Assembly (NCBI GenBank): GCA_002731875.1
Contig: PCCY01000019.1
Location: forward strand, 195,666 to 259,665
DNA length: 64,000 nucleotides
From: Roseobacter sp.
GTDB taxonomy: Bacteria > Pseudomonadota > Alphaproteobacteria > Rhodobacterales > Rhodobacteraceae
Direction: 5' to 3'
Shown here: positions 34,815-43,369 of the stretch, one piece after another
Numbering within the stretch: the stretch's first letter is position 1
Layout: each line of letters opens with the position of its first letter
Position numbers and translations under genes: made by a program
Notes under the pieces: model-generated
What the model was told of the DNA's origin: nothing
What the model saw: the letters and a program-made list of their open reading frames with translations, nothing else
Database searches by the model: none

Positions 34815-37057
34815 TGCTCAATTTACAATGCAGCCCGAACATGCCGCGCTTTGCCTTTGGCGAATATGATGAGGTGCTCATCGACGGGGTTTCGTACCGC
34901 GCGACGGATTGCTCCGTCGACGGCTACGTGTTCGTCCGAACCGACGCCAGAGGCGTTGCAGAGTCCTTTCCCCACGCCGTCCTGTCCCAGCGCGTAGCAA
35001 ACGGGACGCTCGAACATCGGCGTGACGAGTTCCTCCCGGAAAATGCAAAACGGCGCCTTCGCCAGCCGACCCGGGAACTATCGACCCTTTCGCCGAAGGC
35101 TCAACGCAGGGCCAAGTATCACGAGTCACTCGTTCTGGCGTTCCTCAAAATGGAAAAGGAGGGCAAGGTCAAACGTACCGAAGCGTCCACCAAGACCGTC
35201 CTTGAAGAGATAAAATATCGAGCAGGTAAATACTACTCGGTGCCCAGCGACTCCGATGAAGGACAAGTTAAAAGGAACACGCGAGTGTCACCCAACAAGG
35301 TCAGTGCAGGCAGGCTGCTGAAGCGCGTTGCGGCATACTCCCGGGATGGTCTCACGGCGCTGTACGGGCAGGACATTCAGAACAACCGCGCGCGGCGCAT
35401 CGGTCCGGATGAACTGTGCCTGCTGTCGAGGACAATTCGCAACTACCTGTCCCCAGAGCAGCCCACGATTGCTTTCGTTGTCGAAGACGTCCATCGCGCC
35501 TTCCTTGCGGAAAACGAACGCCGAAAGGCACTGATCGAACAGGAACGGAATGGCGAAGTTCGGGGGCGAAAAACTTCCCTCTTGGAATTGCCATCCCGCG
35601 AAACCATTCGGCGAGAAATCGGCAAGCTCGACCCTTTCGAAGTCGTCGTTTCGCGTGAAGGCCTCGAGAAGGCACGCAAGAAATTTGCCCCAGTTGGCAT
35701 GGGGCTGACCGTGACCCGGCCGCTCCAGCGGGTCGAGATGGACGCATGGAAGGTCGATCTCAAGACTATCATGGCGACCGCTGGGATTTGGTCGAAGCTC
35801 GAAGACAAAGAGAAAGCTGCCTTCGGCCTGGAGGATGGCAAAAAGACCCGCTGGTTCTTGATCGCGGCCATGTGCACGACAACGCGGTGTATCCTCGCCA
35901 TGAAGCTGGCCCGCGCCGAAAGCGGCCGGGCTGCGGTCCAGACGATCGATATGATCGTGCGCGACAAGGGGGTCTGGGCTGATGCCGTGGGCACCCTAAC
36001 CCCTTGGAACATGTCTGGAACGCCCGAACTCATCGTCACCGATGCCGGTTCGGGCTTCATCGATTTCGACACCCGCGCAGGGGCTACCGACTTGGGCATC
36101 GCCATCGATGCAGGGCCGGCCGGCATGCCCGAGTTTCGCGCCAGGATAGAGAGGATGTTTGGCACCATGGCCAGCAGTTTCATCGGGCGCTTCACGGGCC
36201 GCACATTCCGCAACACGGTCGTCAAGGGCGACTACGATTCCGACAAGCGGGCGGCACTGACGTCTGAAGAGCTCAGCGAAGCCCTCGTGCGTTGGGTCGT
36301 GGACGTCTACCACCGCCGCCCGCATGCGGGCCTTGGCGGGGAAACGCCGCTGAATTGCTGGAACCGCCTCGTCGAGAAATTCGGGGTCGCCCCAATGCCG
36401 TCGCTGGAACGTCGCCGCAAGGCGCTGGGAACGCGCACAAAATACACCGCGCAGAAAGATGGCATTACTATCTTGGGCGTTCGCTACCACTCGAAGGTAT
36501 TTGCACGGTGGTTCATGCATGCACGGGACAGGGAAGTCCGTGTTCGCTGGTATTCTGAGGACATCGGTGCCATCGCAGTAGAACTGAACGGCGCTTTCGT
36601 CGAGATCCCTGCGGTTCTGACGCGATTCTGTGGTCAGCGTGCGCAGACGTGGCTGATGGCCGTGCGTGAAATCCGTGCGGCGCGGGCTGCCGAGGCCAAG
36701 GTTAGCGAGCAGATCATCGCCCAGACCATGGACCACATCGTGGCCATGAATGCCAACGCGATGGCGCGCCAGGGACTGTTCGTCGAGGATTTCTCCGAGG
36801 AACGGCTCAAGCGGCTCGAAGACACACAGCTGATCGGCTTCGAGGTCGAGGACACGCCCCGCGAGCCCATTGCTCCGTCCGGAGACGATGGCCTCGGCGC
36901 GGAGTTGCTCACTAACCAATCGCGCTCGGGTCGCCAGCGCGCCGCGCGCTCTAAAGCTGCCGCAACTGACGCGACCGCAATCCATGGTGCCACGGACGCG
37001 GTCGACGTCTACGGCCTCACCAACTCCGACGTGGGCTGGTCCATCGAGGACAATTAA
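34814..37057 (+). CDS. TnsB/Mu-type DDE transposase
   Basis: 747 residues. N-terminal DNA-binding helices precede an RNase H-like rve core with the DDE triad Asp310 (VEMDAWKVDL), Asp410 (LIVTDAGSGF) and Glu446 (RARIERMFGT). A Mu-transposase-type beta-barrel follows (GVRYHSKVFARW, VRWYSEDIGAIAVEL), then a long charged tail that in TnsB/TniA proteins contacts the ATPase. Coupling to the TnsA-like gene shows they act together. No TnsC-type AAA ATPase or TniQ follows; instead a strong terminator does. Confidence 0.9.
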   Translation: MLNLQCSPNMPRFAFGEYDEVLIDGVSYRATDCSVDGYVFVRTDARGVAESFPHAVLSQRVANGTLEHRRDEFLPENAKRRLRQPTRELSTLSPKAQRRAKYHESLVLAFLKMEKEGKVKRTEASTKTVLEEIKYRAGKYYSVPSDSDEGQVKRNTRVSPNKVSAGRLLKRVAAYSRDGLTALYGQDIQNNRARRIGPDELCLLSRTIRNYLSPEQPTIAFVVEDVHRAFLAENERRKALIEQERNGEVRGRKTSLLELPSRETIRREIGKLDPFEVVVSREGLEKARKKFAPVGMGLTVTRPLQRVEMDAWKVDLKTIMATAGIWSKLEDKEKAAFGLEDGKKTRWFLIAAMCTTTRCILAMKLARAESGRAAVQTIDMIVRDKGVWADAVGTLTPWNMSGTPELIVTDAGSGFIDFDTRAGATDLGIAIDAGPAGMPEFRARIERMFGTMASSFIGRFTGRTFRNTVVKGDYDSDKRAALTSEELSEALVRWVVDVYHRRPHAGLGGETPLNCWNRLVEKFGVAPMPSLERRRKALGTRTKYTAQKDGITILGVRYHSKVFARWFMHARDREVRVRWYSEDIGAIAVELNGAFVEIPAVLTRFCGQRAQTWLMAVREIRAARAAEAKVSEQIIAQTMDHIVAMNANAMARQGLFVEDFSEERLKRLEDTQLIGFEVEDTPREPIAPSGDDGLGAELLTNQSRSGRQRAARSKAAATDATAIHGATDAVDVYGLTNSDVGWSIEDN

Positions 37058-37080
37058 CACGCCACCTCGAGTGCAATCTA

Positions 37081-37116
37081 AGCCCTCGCAGTCATTGACG
37101 GCTGCGGGGGCTTTTT
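37081..37116 (+). terminator. Strong terminator after the transposase
   Basis: AGCCCTCGCAG (37081-37091) pairs with CTGCGGGGGCT (37102-37112) with one G-T pair and a 10-base loop, followed by a T tract. It closes the two-gene transposition operon, so the absence of TnsC is not simply a cut in mid-operon. Confidence 0.85.
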
Positions 37117-37351
37117 CCTGGCCGCGTCAGACATGTTTTCTTCTGGTCGAAGCGACTTTCCAACTGCCCCGAGAAAACTTAGCGCGGTCCCTGTTTTTTT
37201 CTTCGTCATCGGTAGAGTCGGCCAATCTCTTCTATGCAAGGGCAGCAGATACGCTGCGCGCGCGACAACGAAACGACCAGCAAAGGATGACATCGGCGGA
37301 CAGGCTTGAAGCTGCCATGAATGGCTCAGCACAGCTCACAGGAGGAATACC

Positions 37352-37762
37352 ATGCTGCGCACCCTATCAACGAACCAGTCCACTGACCCTCAACACGCTG
37401 CTGTCAGCGGGCACCTTGCTCAGCAGGGCGAGGCGCTCCGCAATGCCGCCAACCTCTTACACGGCCAGACCGGCGAGGCCCGCGTGTTGCGGATCATGTC
37501 CGACCTCCGCACGACGACCAAGTTGAAGCTCGCCACGCGGCGCCGTCTGGTCAATCTCCACCGCATGATCTCTCTCGACCCGCTGTTCGGCGATCCGGAG
37601 ACAGATGCGGGCCCCTGGCAATTCCTCGATCCGGGCAGCCGGGAGGTCGAGGATATCTGCCTGCTGGCGGAGGGACTCTTCGCCCTGCTCGTCGAAATCG
37701 GGAAACTGGACGACAAAATGGACGTCTTCGCGCTGGCAGTCCACGACCAGGACGCAGCCTGA
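37352..37762 (+). CDS. Unknown small protein downstream of transposase
   Basis: 136 residues; AGGAGGA at 37340-37346 supports the ATG at 37352. No family recognised. The N-terminal half is polar; a basic stretch (RTTTKLKLATRRRLVNLHRM) lies in the middle, followed by an acidic, helical C-terminal part (EVEDICLLAEGLFALLVEIGKL). No membrane segment or signal. It precedes another unknown gene by 42 bases and the pair shares one terminator, so they form an operon. They may be cargo of the element or host genes beside it. Confidence 0.7.
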   Translation: MLRTLSTNQSTDPQHAAVSGHLAQQGEALRNAANLLHGQTGEARVLRIMSDLRTTTKLKLATRRRLVNLHRMISLDPLFGDPETDAGPWQFLDPGSREVEDICLLAEGLFALLVEIGKLDDKMDVFALAVHDQDAA

Positions 37763-37804
37763 ACCCGCCCCCGGCCCACCTTCAAACGACATGAGGATAC
37801 CGCG

Positions 37805-38242
37805 ATGAAGCACTTCGAACACCTGTCCCTGGAAGAGTTCTGGACCCGGACGCTCCAAGAAATAGACCGCCTCCACGCTCAGACCGAGCGGACCGAAGAA
37901 GAGCTATCGGCAACCGAACGGAACACGCTGTTGCAATCCATTGCCAGGCTCCGCCACGATGGCCCCCTGGCAGACGGTGCCGAGGATCATGTCAGCCGTA
38001 TCGAGGCCCTGCTGGTCGAAGCCGTCGACCGCGAAACCCTCGGCTTTCGCGGGGTATTCGACGGCCACAACGACCCGGATCACGGCGCAGTCGGCATAGT
38101 CCGCGCAGTCCCCATCCTTTCGGAACAGGGATGCGTTCTGGAAGGCATGCTCCAGGGTTTGCGGATGATCGCCGCGATGCGGGCGCTGCTCTCGGCGCGG
38201 GTCGATGCGCACCGCCAGATGGCCCTGCTGAAAGCGGCGTGA
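37805..38242 (+). CDS. Unknown small protein, second gene of the pair
   Basis: 145 residues, mostly helical, starting MKHFEHLSLEEFWTRTLQEI and with a second helix-rich end (GMLQGLRMIAAMRALLSAR). Acidic overall. GAGGATACCGCG precedes the ATG. No family is recognised. Its terminator is an unusually long perfect palindrome. Function cannot be assigned. Confidence 0.7.
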   Translation: MKHFEHLSLEEFWTRTLQEIDRLHAQTERTEEELSATERNTLLQSIARLRHDGPLADGAEDHVSRIEALLVEAVDRETLGFRGVFDGHNDPDHGAVGIVRAVPILSEQGCVLEGMLQGLRMIAAMRALLSARVDAHRQMALLKAA

Positions 38243-38616
38243 AGCGGGCTCGCGTCATCAGCTGATTGCGTCTCAGACGCCAGGCCGGACCTCGGCCTGC
38301 AAGGTCGTCAGCTCACCACCGCACCAAGAAGGCCGCAGGGAGACCTGCGGCCTTCTTCGTTGGAATGGTGTGCGCCGGGTATCACTCCCATCAGGATTAC
38401 CGCTCGAAAAAAGTTTCGACTTTCGCTTTCCGTCTCGGCCTACCGGACCCATATTCCAATCAAGGCCGACAAAGCGCGAAATCGACCGCACAGGCACGGG
38501 AACCCCGCTTTCCCAGCGGAATTCCCCAATGGACGTCGTTAGCGTGCGAATAGCCGTTTTTTCGGCCAAAATGGCCAAAGTAAGCGTGTTATCTCAACAA
38601 AATATCAAAACCAACG
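38243..38616. other. Non-coding; possible right border of the mobile region
   Basis: Apart from the terminator, no gene. Near 38570 there is GGCC-AAAAT-GGCC, and read leftward from 38605 the sequence starts TGTTGAGATAACACGC. That shares TGTTGA with the left-side repeats, but no flanking duplication was found. Confidence 0.4.
38326..38357. terminator. Perfect palindromic terminator after the unknown gene pair
   Basis: AAGAAGGCCGCAGG (38326-38339) is exactly complementary to CCTGCGGCCTTCTT (38344-38357), loop GAGA. The A-rich left and T-rich right flanks make it potentially bidirectional, serving the unknown pair and the converging nrdJ. Confidence 0.85.
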
Positions 38617-40902
38617 TTAGCCACTGCACTTGCTGTATCCGCAACTGCCGCACGTCATGCATCCTTCGATCATGCGCAAGTCGAATTGCCCACAACTGCT
38701 GCATGCCTTGCCGCGCGGTGCGTCAATGCCCACGACCTTGGCCTGAGGGTCTGATTTCAACCCCATTCCTTCACCCGCGATGAATCCTGTGGCAATCATG
38801 TGTTGTTCGATGACACCTCCAATTGCCGCCAGCATCGATGGAATATATTTGCCTCCCATCCATGCCCCGCCCCGGGGATCAAAGACGGCCTTCAACTCTT
38901 CCACAACAAAGGACACGTCGCCGCCGCGCCGGAATACGGCTGAAATCATCCGGGTCAACGCTACCGTCCAGGCGAAGTGTTCCATGTTCTTGGAGTTAAT
39001 AAACACTTCGAACGGGCGGCGATGGCCACTTATGACCACGTCATTGACAGTAATGTACAGCGCGTGTTCACTGTCAGGCCACTTGATCTTGTAGGTTGAT
39101 CCCTCCAGCTCTTGCGGGCGATCAAGAGGGTCCGACATATAGACCACTTCCCCGCCCTCCTGAACAAGCGGTTGAGCCGCTGTTTCACCCGGAGCGCTGT
39201 CCGTCGCCTCGGATACCGACAGAACCGAACCGGTGACATCGTTGGGTCGGTACGTTGTACAGCCTTTGCACCCTTGATCCCAAGCGGCCATGTATACATC
39301 CTTGAAAGAGTCAAAACTGATGTCTTCCGGACAGTTGATGGTTTTGGAAATGCTGGAATCCACCCATTTTTGTGCAGCCGCCTGCATCTTCACATGGTCA
39401 AGCGGGGCTAGGGTCTGGGCATTCACGAAATAATCCGGCAACGGAGCATCGCCTTTCAGGTCGCGCCACAGTTGCACCGCATAGTCCACGACCTCCTCTT
39501 CGGTCCTGCTTCCATCCTTCTGCAGCACCTTTCGCGTATAGGCATAGGCAAACACCGGTTCGATCCCGGAGCTCACGTTACCTGCATAAAGACTTATCGT
39601 GCCAGTAGGCGCGATCGAGGTCAGCAAGGCATTGCGGATACCATTGTCCGCGATCGCAGCGCGTACTTCCTCATCCATCTGTTGCATCGTACCGGACGCC
39701 AGATAGGCATCAGCGTCAAAAAGCGGAAAAGCGCCCTTCTCCTTGGCCAGTTCCACCGAAGCCAGATATGCCGCGCGCGCAATAGCCTTGAGCCAACTTT
39801 CGGTCTGCGCCGCAGCTTCGTCTGATCCGTATTTCAACCCGACCATTAACAACGCATCAGCAAGACCGGTGACGCCCAGGCCAATGCGACGTTTCGCCTT
39901 GGCCTCAGCCTGTTGCGCTTCCAGCGGGAATTTCGACACATCTACGACGTTATCCATCATGCGCACCGCAGTGGCGACCAGATGGTTCAACGCGTCGACG
40001 TCCAGATGGGCAGCTGCATCGAACGGATCGGCGACCAGACGGGCCATGTTGATTGATCCCAGCAAACAGGCCCCGTAGGGTGGCAGGGGCTGCTCTCCGC
40101 ACGGGTTGGTCGCGGCAATGGTCTCGCAATAGCTCAGGTTGTTGGCAGCATTGATACGATCAATGAAAATCACGCCGGGTTCCGCAAATTCATAGGTCGC
40201 CTTCATGATGCGGTTCCATAGATCGCGCGCCTGCACCGTACGGTACACCTTACCGCCGAACTGCAAATCCCAAGCACTGTCAGATTTCACGGCATCCATG
40301 AAAGGGTCAGTGATCAGGACGGACATATTGAACATGCGCAACCGAGCCGGATCAGACTTCGCGGCAATAAAGTCTTCAACGTCAGGATGGTCACAGCGCA
40401 TCGTCGCCATCATCGCACCGCGTCGAGATCCCGCAGACATAATCGTGCGACACATGGCGTCCCATACGTCCATGAAGCTCAGCGGCCCGGACGCATCTGC
40501 GGATACCCCCAGCACGTCCGCTCCTCGGGGCCGGATTGTCGAGAAATCATACCCGATCCCGCCGCCCTGCTGCATGGTCAACGCGGCCTCTTTGAGCATA
40601 TCAAAGATCCCGCCCATACTGTCAGGTACCGTGCCCATGACAAAACAGTTGAACAAAGTCACGCGACGAGCCGTACCCGCCCCGGCAGTGATACGACCCG
40701 CGGGCAGAAACTTGAAATCTTCCAAGGCTTCGAAAAAGGTTTGCTCCCAAGCCTCGGGGGCTTTTTCCACCTGCGCAAGATCGCGCGCGATCCGCCGCCA
40801 ACTATCCTCGACAGTCATATCGCGCGGCGTGCCGTCCGCATCTTTAAAGCGATACTTCATATCCCATATCTGTTCGGCAATGGGGGCAGCAAATCGTGAC
40901 AT
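38617..40902 (-). CDS. nrdJ: Adenosylcobalamin-dependent (class II) ribonucleotide reductase
   Basis: Start at 40902 (MSRFAAPIAEQIW) gives 761 residues. It has the radical-domain loop NPCGEQPLPPYGACLLGSIN with the thiyl Cys and Glu, FNCFVMG with the redox-active Cys, QQGGGIGYDFS for substrate binding and PTGTISLYAGNVSSGIEP. The C-terminus carries Cys pairs (CSSCGQFDL and CMTCGSCGYSKCSG) that reduce the active site. It reduces ribonucleotides to deoxyribonucleotides using vitamin B12 coenzyme, independent of oxygen. It is divergent from the DUF1489 gene. No cobalamin riboswitch is evident upstream. Confidence 0.95.
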   Translation of the reverse strand: MSRFAAPIAEQIWDMKYRFKDADGTPRDMTVEDSWRRIARDLAQVEKAPEAWEQTFFEALEDFKFLPAGRITAGAGTARRVTLFNCFVMGTVPDSMGGIFDMLKEAALTMQQGGGIGYDFSTIRPRGADVLGVSADASGPLSFMDVWDAMCRTIMSAGSRRGAMMATMRCDHPDVEDFIAAKSDPARLRMFNMSVLITDPFMDAVKSDSAWDLQFGGKVYRTVQARDLWNRIMKATYEFAEPGVIFIDRINAANNLSYCETIAATNPCGEQPLPPYGACLLGSINMARLVADPFDAAAHLDVDALNHLVATAVRMMDNVVDVSKFPLEAQQAEAKAKRRIGLGVTGLADALLMVGLKYGSDEAAAQTESWLKAIARAAYLASVELAKEKGAFPLFDADAYLASGTMQQMDEEVRAAIADNGIRNALLTSIAPTGTISLYAGNVSSGIEPVFAYAYTRKVLQKDGSRTEEEVVDYAVQLWRDLKGDAPLPDYFVNAQTLAPLDHVKMQAAAQKWVDSSISKTINCPEDISFDSFKDVYMAAWDQGCKGCTTYRPNDVTGSVLSVSEATDSAPGETAAQPLVQEGGEVVYMSDPLDRPQELEGSTYKIKWPDSEHALYITVNDVVISGHRRPFEVFINSKNMEHFAWTVALTRMISAVFRRGGDVSFVVEELKAVFDPRGGAWMGGKYIPSMLAAIGGVIEQHMIATGFIAGEGMGLKSDPQAKVVGIDAPRGKACSSCGQFDLRMIEGCMTCGSCGYSKCSG

Positions 40903-41024
40903 ATTCGATTCCTTGGAGGCTTTGCGGGAAGGTCTCAACCTTAACTCAAAATCAAAGACAAGCACAACAGCTTGAAGCAACTCAGAGATCGACTACCTTA
41001 TATCGTGCCGAACCGGAGGGATTC

Positions 41025-41033
41025 TGTGGATAA
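41025..41033 (-). promoter_or_regulatory. Consensus DnaA box in the nrdJ/DUF1489 divergent region
   Basis: TTATCCACA on the minus strand is an exact match to the DnaA box. It lies 123 bases upstream of nrdJ and overlaps the GTG start of the DUF1489 gene. A single 9-mer can occur by chance. Confidence 0.35.
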
Positions 41034-41457
41034 GTTTATAAATATCATAAAGTTGTCAGTGGGTACTGAAACTGTGGATGATCTGGCCGAATGGCAGAAG
41101 AACAAACGGAGCCAAACCTCAGACGGCCTGCCGCGCCACATCACGCGAATGTGGCCCAAGCGCACGGCGGAAATCCTTAATGGCGGGTCGATCTATTGGG
41201 TAATCAAAGGCGTAATCCAGTGCCGCCAAAGAATAGTCCGCCTCGATGAAACTTCGGGTCAGGACGGTATTCGCCGCTGTGCCATTGTTCTTGACCCCGG
41301 GATGATCCGCGTCCAGGGCAGCTTGAAACATGCCTTCCAAGGCTGGCGCTACCTCGCTCCCGTGGATGCCCCACGAGATCTGCCGGAAAATCGTGACCAC
41401 GAAGACCCCTTGCCCGTTGACCTGACCAGAGCCCTTGCGGAAATCGGCGTGCTATAG
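41026..41457 (+). CDS. DUF1489 family protein
   Basis: GTG at 41026 is preferred: GGAGGG lies at 41015-41020 and the family starts near VDKFINIIKLSVG. The resulting 143 residues carry the family hallmarks TRMWPKRTAEILNGGSIYWVIKGVIQCRQ, RCAIVLDPGMI and FQGWRYLAPVDAPRDLP. DUF1489 proteins are conserved in alphaproteobacteria and of unknown function. A longer start at 40972 lacks a ribosome site. Confidence 0.88.
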   Translation: MDKFINIIKLSVGTETVDDLAEWQKNKRSQTSDGLPRHITRMWPKRTAEILNGGSIYWVIKGVIQCRQRIVRLDETSGQDGIRRCAIVLDPGMIRVQGSLKHAFQGWRYLAPVDAPRDLPENRDHEDPLPVDLTRALAEIGVL

Positions 41458-41604
41458 CCACTGGTTTGACATCCGAGGGTTCGGGATTTGAGTTTATTTT
41501 GCAAAATGAAATTGACGACGGGCAGAACCCTCTTTTCATTTTGCCTTTAAACTCCCGCCGGAGGCACCCTTGGAGAAAGATCGCGCGTCAGCGCGGCCTT
41601 TTGG

Positions 41605-42294
41605 TCATGTCAGCCGCTCCAGAAGTGACGTCAGGGTCTCGCGTTGTTTATCATCCAGCTCAGCGGTGCGGCTACGCCACAAGGTAGCCTGGGATTTCAG
41701 GATCAACCCGTCTGACAAAATCTTGAGGTGATTGGCGCGCAGGGTTTCTCCGCTCGACGTGATATCGGCAATAGCTTCCGCTGTCTCGTTTTTAACCGTG
41801 CCTTCAGTCGCACCCTGGCTGTCGATCAGCGCGTAATCGGCGACACCGGCCACCCGGAGATAGTCTCGTACCAGGCGGTGATACTTGGTGGCAATCCGCA
41901 GACGAAAGCCATGGTGCGCCCGAAATGCTGCGGCGGCTGCGTCCAGATCGCCCAGTGTATCTACGTCCACCCAAGCCTGAGGGACCGCGATGATAAGATC
42001 GGCTTGCCCGAAGGCCAGTTCCTCGACGGGCGCGACCAACTGGTCCCACCTTGCGAGCTTTTCCTGGATGAGGTCCGTGCCGGTGACGCCAAGATGGATA
42101 CGGCCGGAGGCCAGTTCGCGCGGGATCTCGCCCGCAGACAACAATATGAGCGAAACGCCGTCGATGCCATCGACGGTGCCGGCATATTCACGCTCGGATC
42201 CGGTGCGCTGCAAAGAAACACCGCGCGCACCGAACCAATCAAACGTCTTCTCCATTAGCCTGCCTTTGGATGGCACCCCTAATTTAATGGTCAT
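41605..42294 (-). CDS. hisG: ATP phosphoribosyltransferase catalytic subunit, short form
   Basis: 229 residues from ATG 42294, overlapping the hisZ stop by 11 bases. Motifs are LGVPSKGRLMEKT, GVTGTDLIQEK and GATEGTVKNETAEAIADITSSG, the PRPP-binding loop. The short form lacks the C-terminal regulatory domain and needs HisZ, which is encoded next to it. It catalyses the first step of histidine synthesis. Confidence 0.92.
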   Translation of the reverse strand: MTIKLGVPSKGRLMEKTFDWFGARGVSLQRTGSEREYAGTVDGIDGVSLILLSAGEIPRELASGRIHLGVTGTDLIQEKLARWDQLVAPVEELAFGQADLIIAVPQAWVDVDTLGDLDAAAAAFRAHHGFRLRIATKYHRLVRDYLRVAGVADYALIDSQGATEGTVKNETAEAIADITSSGETLRANHLKILSDGLILKSQATLWRSRTAELDDKQRETLTSLLERLT

Positions 42295-43369
42295 TCGCAC
42301 CCTCCAGTTCCAGCATGAGACCAGGGCGCATCACACCGCCCACTGCGGGAATCTCGCCCCCCTCGCCCAGCCTTTTGGTCAAGGCGTCATATCGACCGCC
42401 ACTGGCTATCATTGGCCAATCGGGACGCGCATCCGCGCGGAACCCGAAAACGAAACCATCGTAATATTCCATGGATACCCGACCAAAGCTTGCTTCGAAC
42501 ATCAGATTTTCGGTATCGACACCGCGTTCGGTCAACGCTTTTTCCCGCAATGCCAGCCGATCGACAGCGTCGGAAATCGCCGGAAGGTCCACCGCGATGT
42601 CACGCAGTTGACTTATCGCGTTGTGCATGGTTTCGCGAATATCCAGCAAAGCCTGGATCAATTCAACCTGCCCCGCCCCAAGCGGCCCACAAGCGGCATC
42701 TTCGCGGAGCGCCTGGATACGTGATTGAATTTCGGCGGCGCTGCGTAAGCCGATCAGCGGCGCATCAATCTTCCCGTCACCCGCCAGCAGCGCAGAACGA
42801 GCGGCAGGGACAGGCGTTTTGCCGCTATACCGGTCCAGCAACGCCCGAAATCGGCGGGGTCGCCAGATATGCCGCATCAGAGCGGACTTGCGAGGCACAG
42901 AGGTATCCAGCCCTTTGACCGCAGCCATCAAGATGCCTATGTCGCCTGTAACAGCTGCCACCGGCAGCCCGCTCAGTCCTTGCGAAATTGACGCGAACAC
43001 CTCTGCATCCGCCGCGGCAGGGTCGGCGTCGTCGAACACTTCGTATCCGACCTGTATGTATTCATTTGCGCGGGTCGGGTCTTTTTCCTGACGGCGGAAC
43101 ACCTCTCCGGCATAGGTATATCGCGCAGGTTTTGCACCATGCGTCATGTGCATTTGTACGACTGGAACCGTATAGTCTGGGCGCAGCATCTGTTCGCCAC
43201 GCAGCGCATCCGACGTCACATACGCCCGGGCACGAATATCTTCGCCATACAAATCCAGCAGGGTTTCTGCGGGCTGCAAGATCGGCGGGTCGACGACCAT
43301 CGCGCCTCGCGCCTCAAACAGCGCGCGCAGGGCGCTGGCCTTGGCAAGTATTTCCGAACGTGTGGCCAT
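42284..43369 (-). CDS. hisZ: ATP phosphoribosyltransferase regulatory subunit
   Basis: 361 residues with a class II aminoacyl-tRNA-synthetase-like core (MLRPDYTVPVVQMHM, YTYAGEVFRRQEK, SGGRYDALTKRLGE) but shorter than HisS and lacking its anticodon domain. It binds short-form HisG and mediates histidine feedback. It begins at the hisS stop and overlaps hisG. Confidence 0.92.
   Translation of the reverse strand: MATRSEILAKASALRALFEARGAMVVDPPILQPAETLLDLYGEDIRARAYVTSDALRGEQMLRPDYTVPVVQMHMTHGAKPARYTYAGEVFRRQEKDPTRANEYIQVGYEVFDDADPAAADAEVFASISQGLSGLPVAAVTGDIGILMAAVKGLDTSVPRKSALMRHIWRPRRFRALLDRYSGKTPVPAARSALLAGDGKIDAPLIGLRSAAEIQSRIQALREDAACGPLGAGQVELIQALLDIRETMHNAISQLRDIAVDLPAISDAVDRLALREKALTERGVDTENLMFEASFGRVSMEYYDGFVFGFRADARPDWPMIASGGRYDALTKRLGEGGEIPAVGGVMRPGLMLELEGANDH

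Noticed and set aside
32912-38616. Exact transposon ends and target duplication for the TnsA/TnsB region
   Set aside because: TGTTGA occurs on both sides (about 33097 and 38605) but the adjacent bases do not form a matching duplication and I could not line up TnsB-type repeat arrays.
38615-38640. GCCACTG motif resembling part of a cobalamin riboswitch near nrdJ
   Set aside because: It lies at the 3' end of nrdJ inside the coding sequence, not in the leader; no B12-box structure is present upstream of the nrdJ start.
40990-41010. NrdR box upstream of nrdJ (CACGATATAAGG)
   Set aside because: Only a partial match to the NrdR palindrome and no second copy at the usual spacing.
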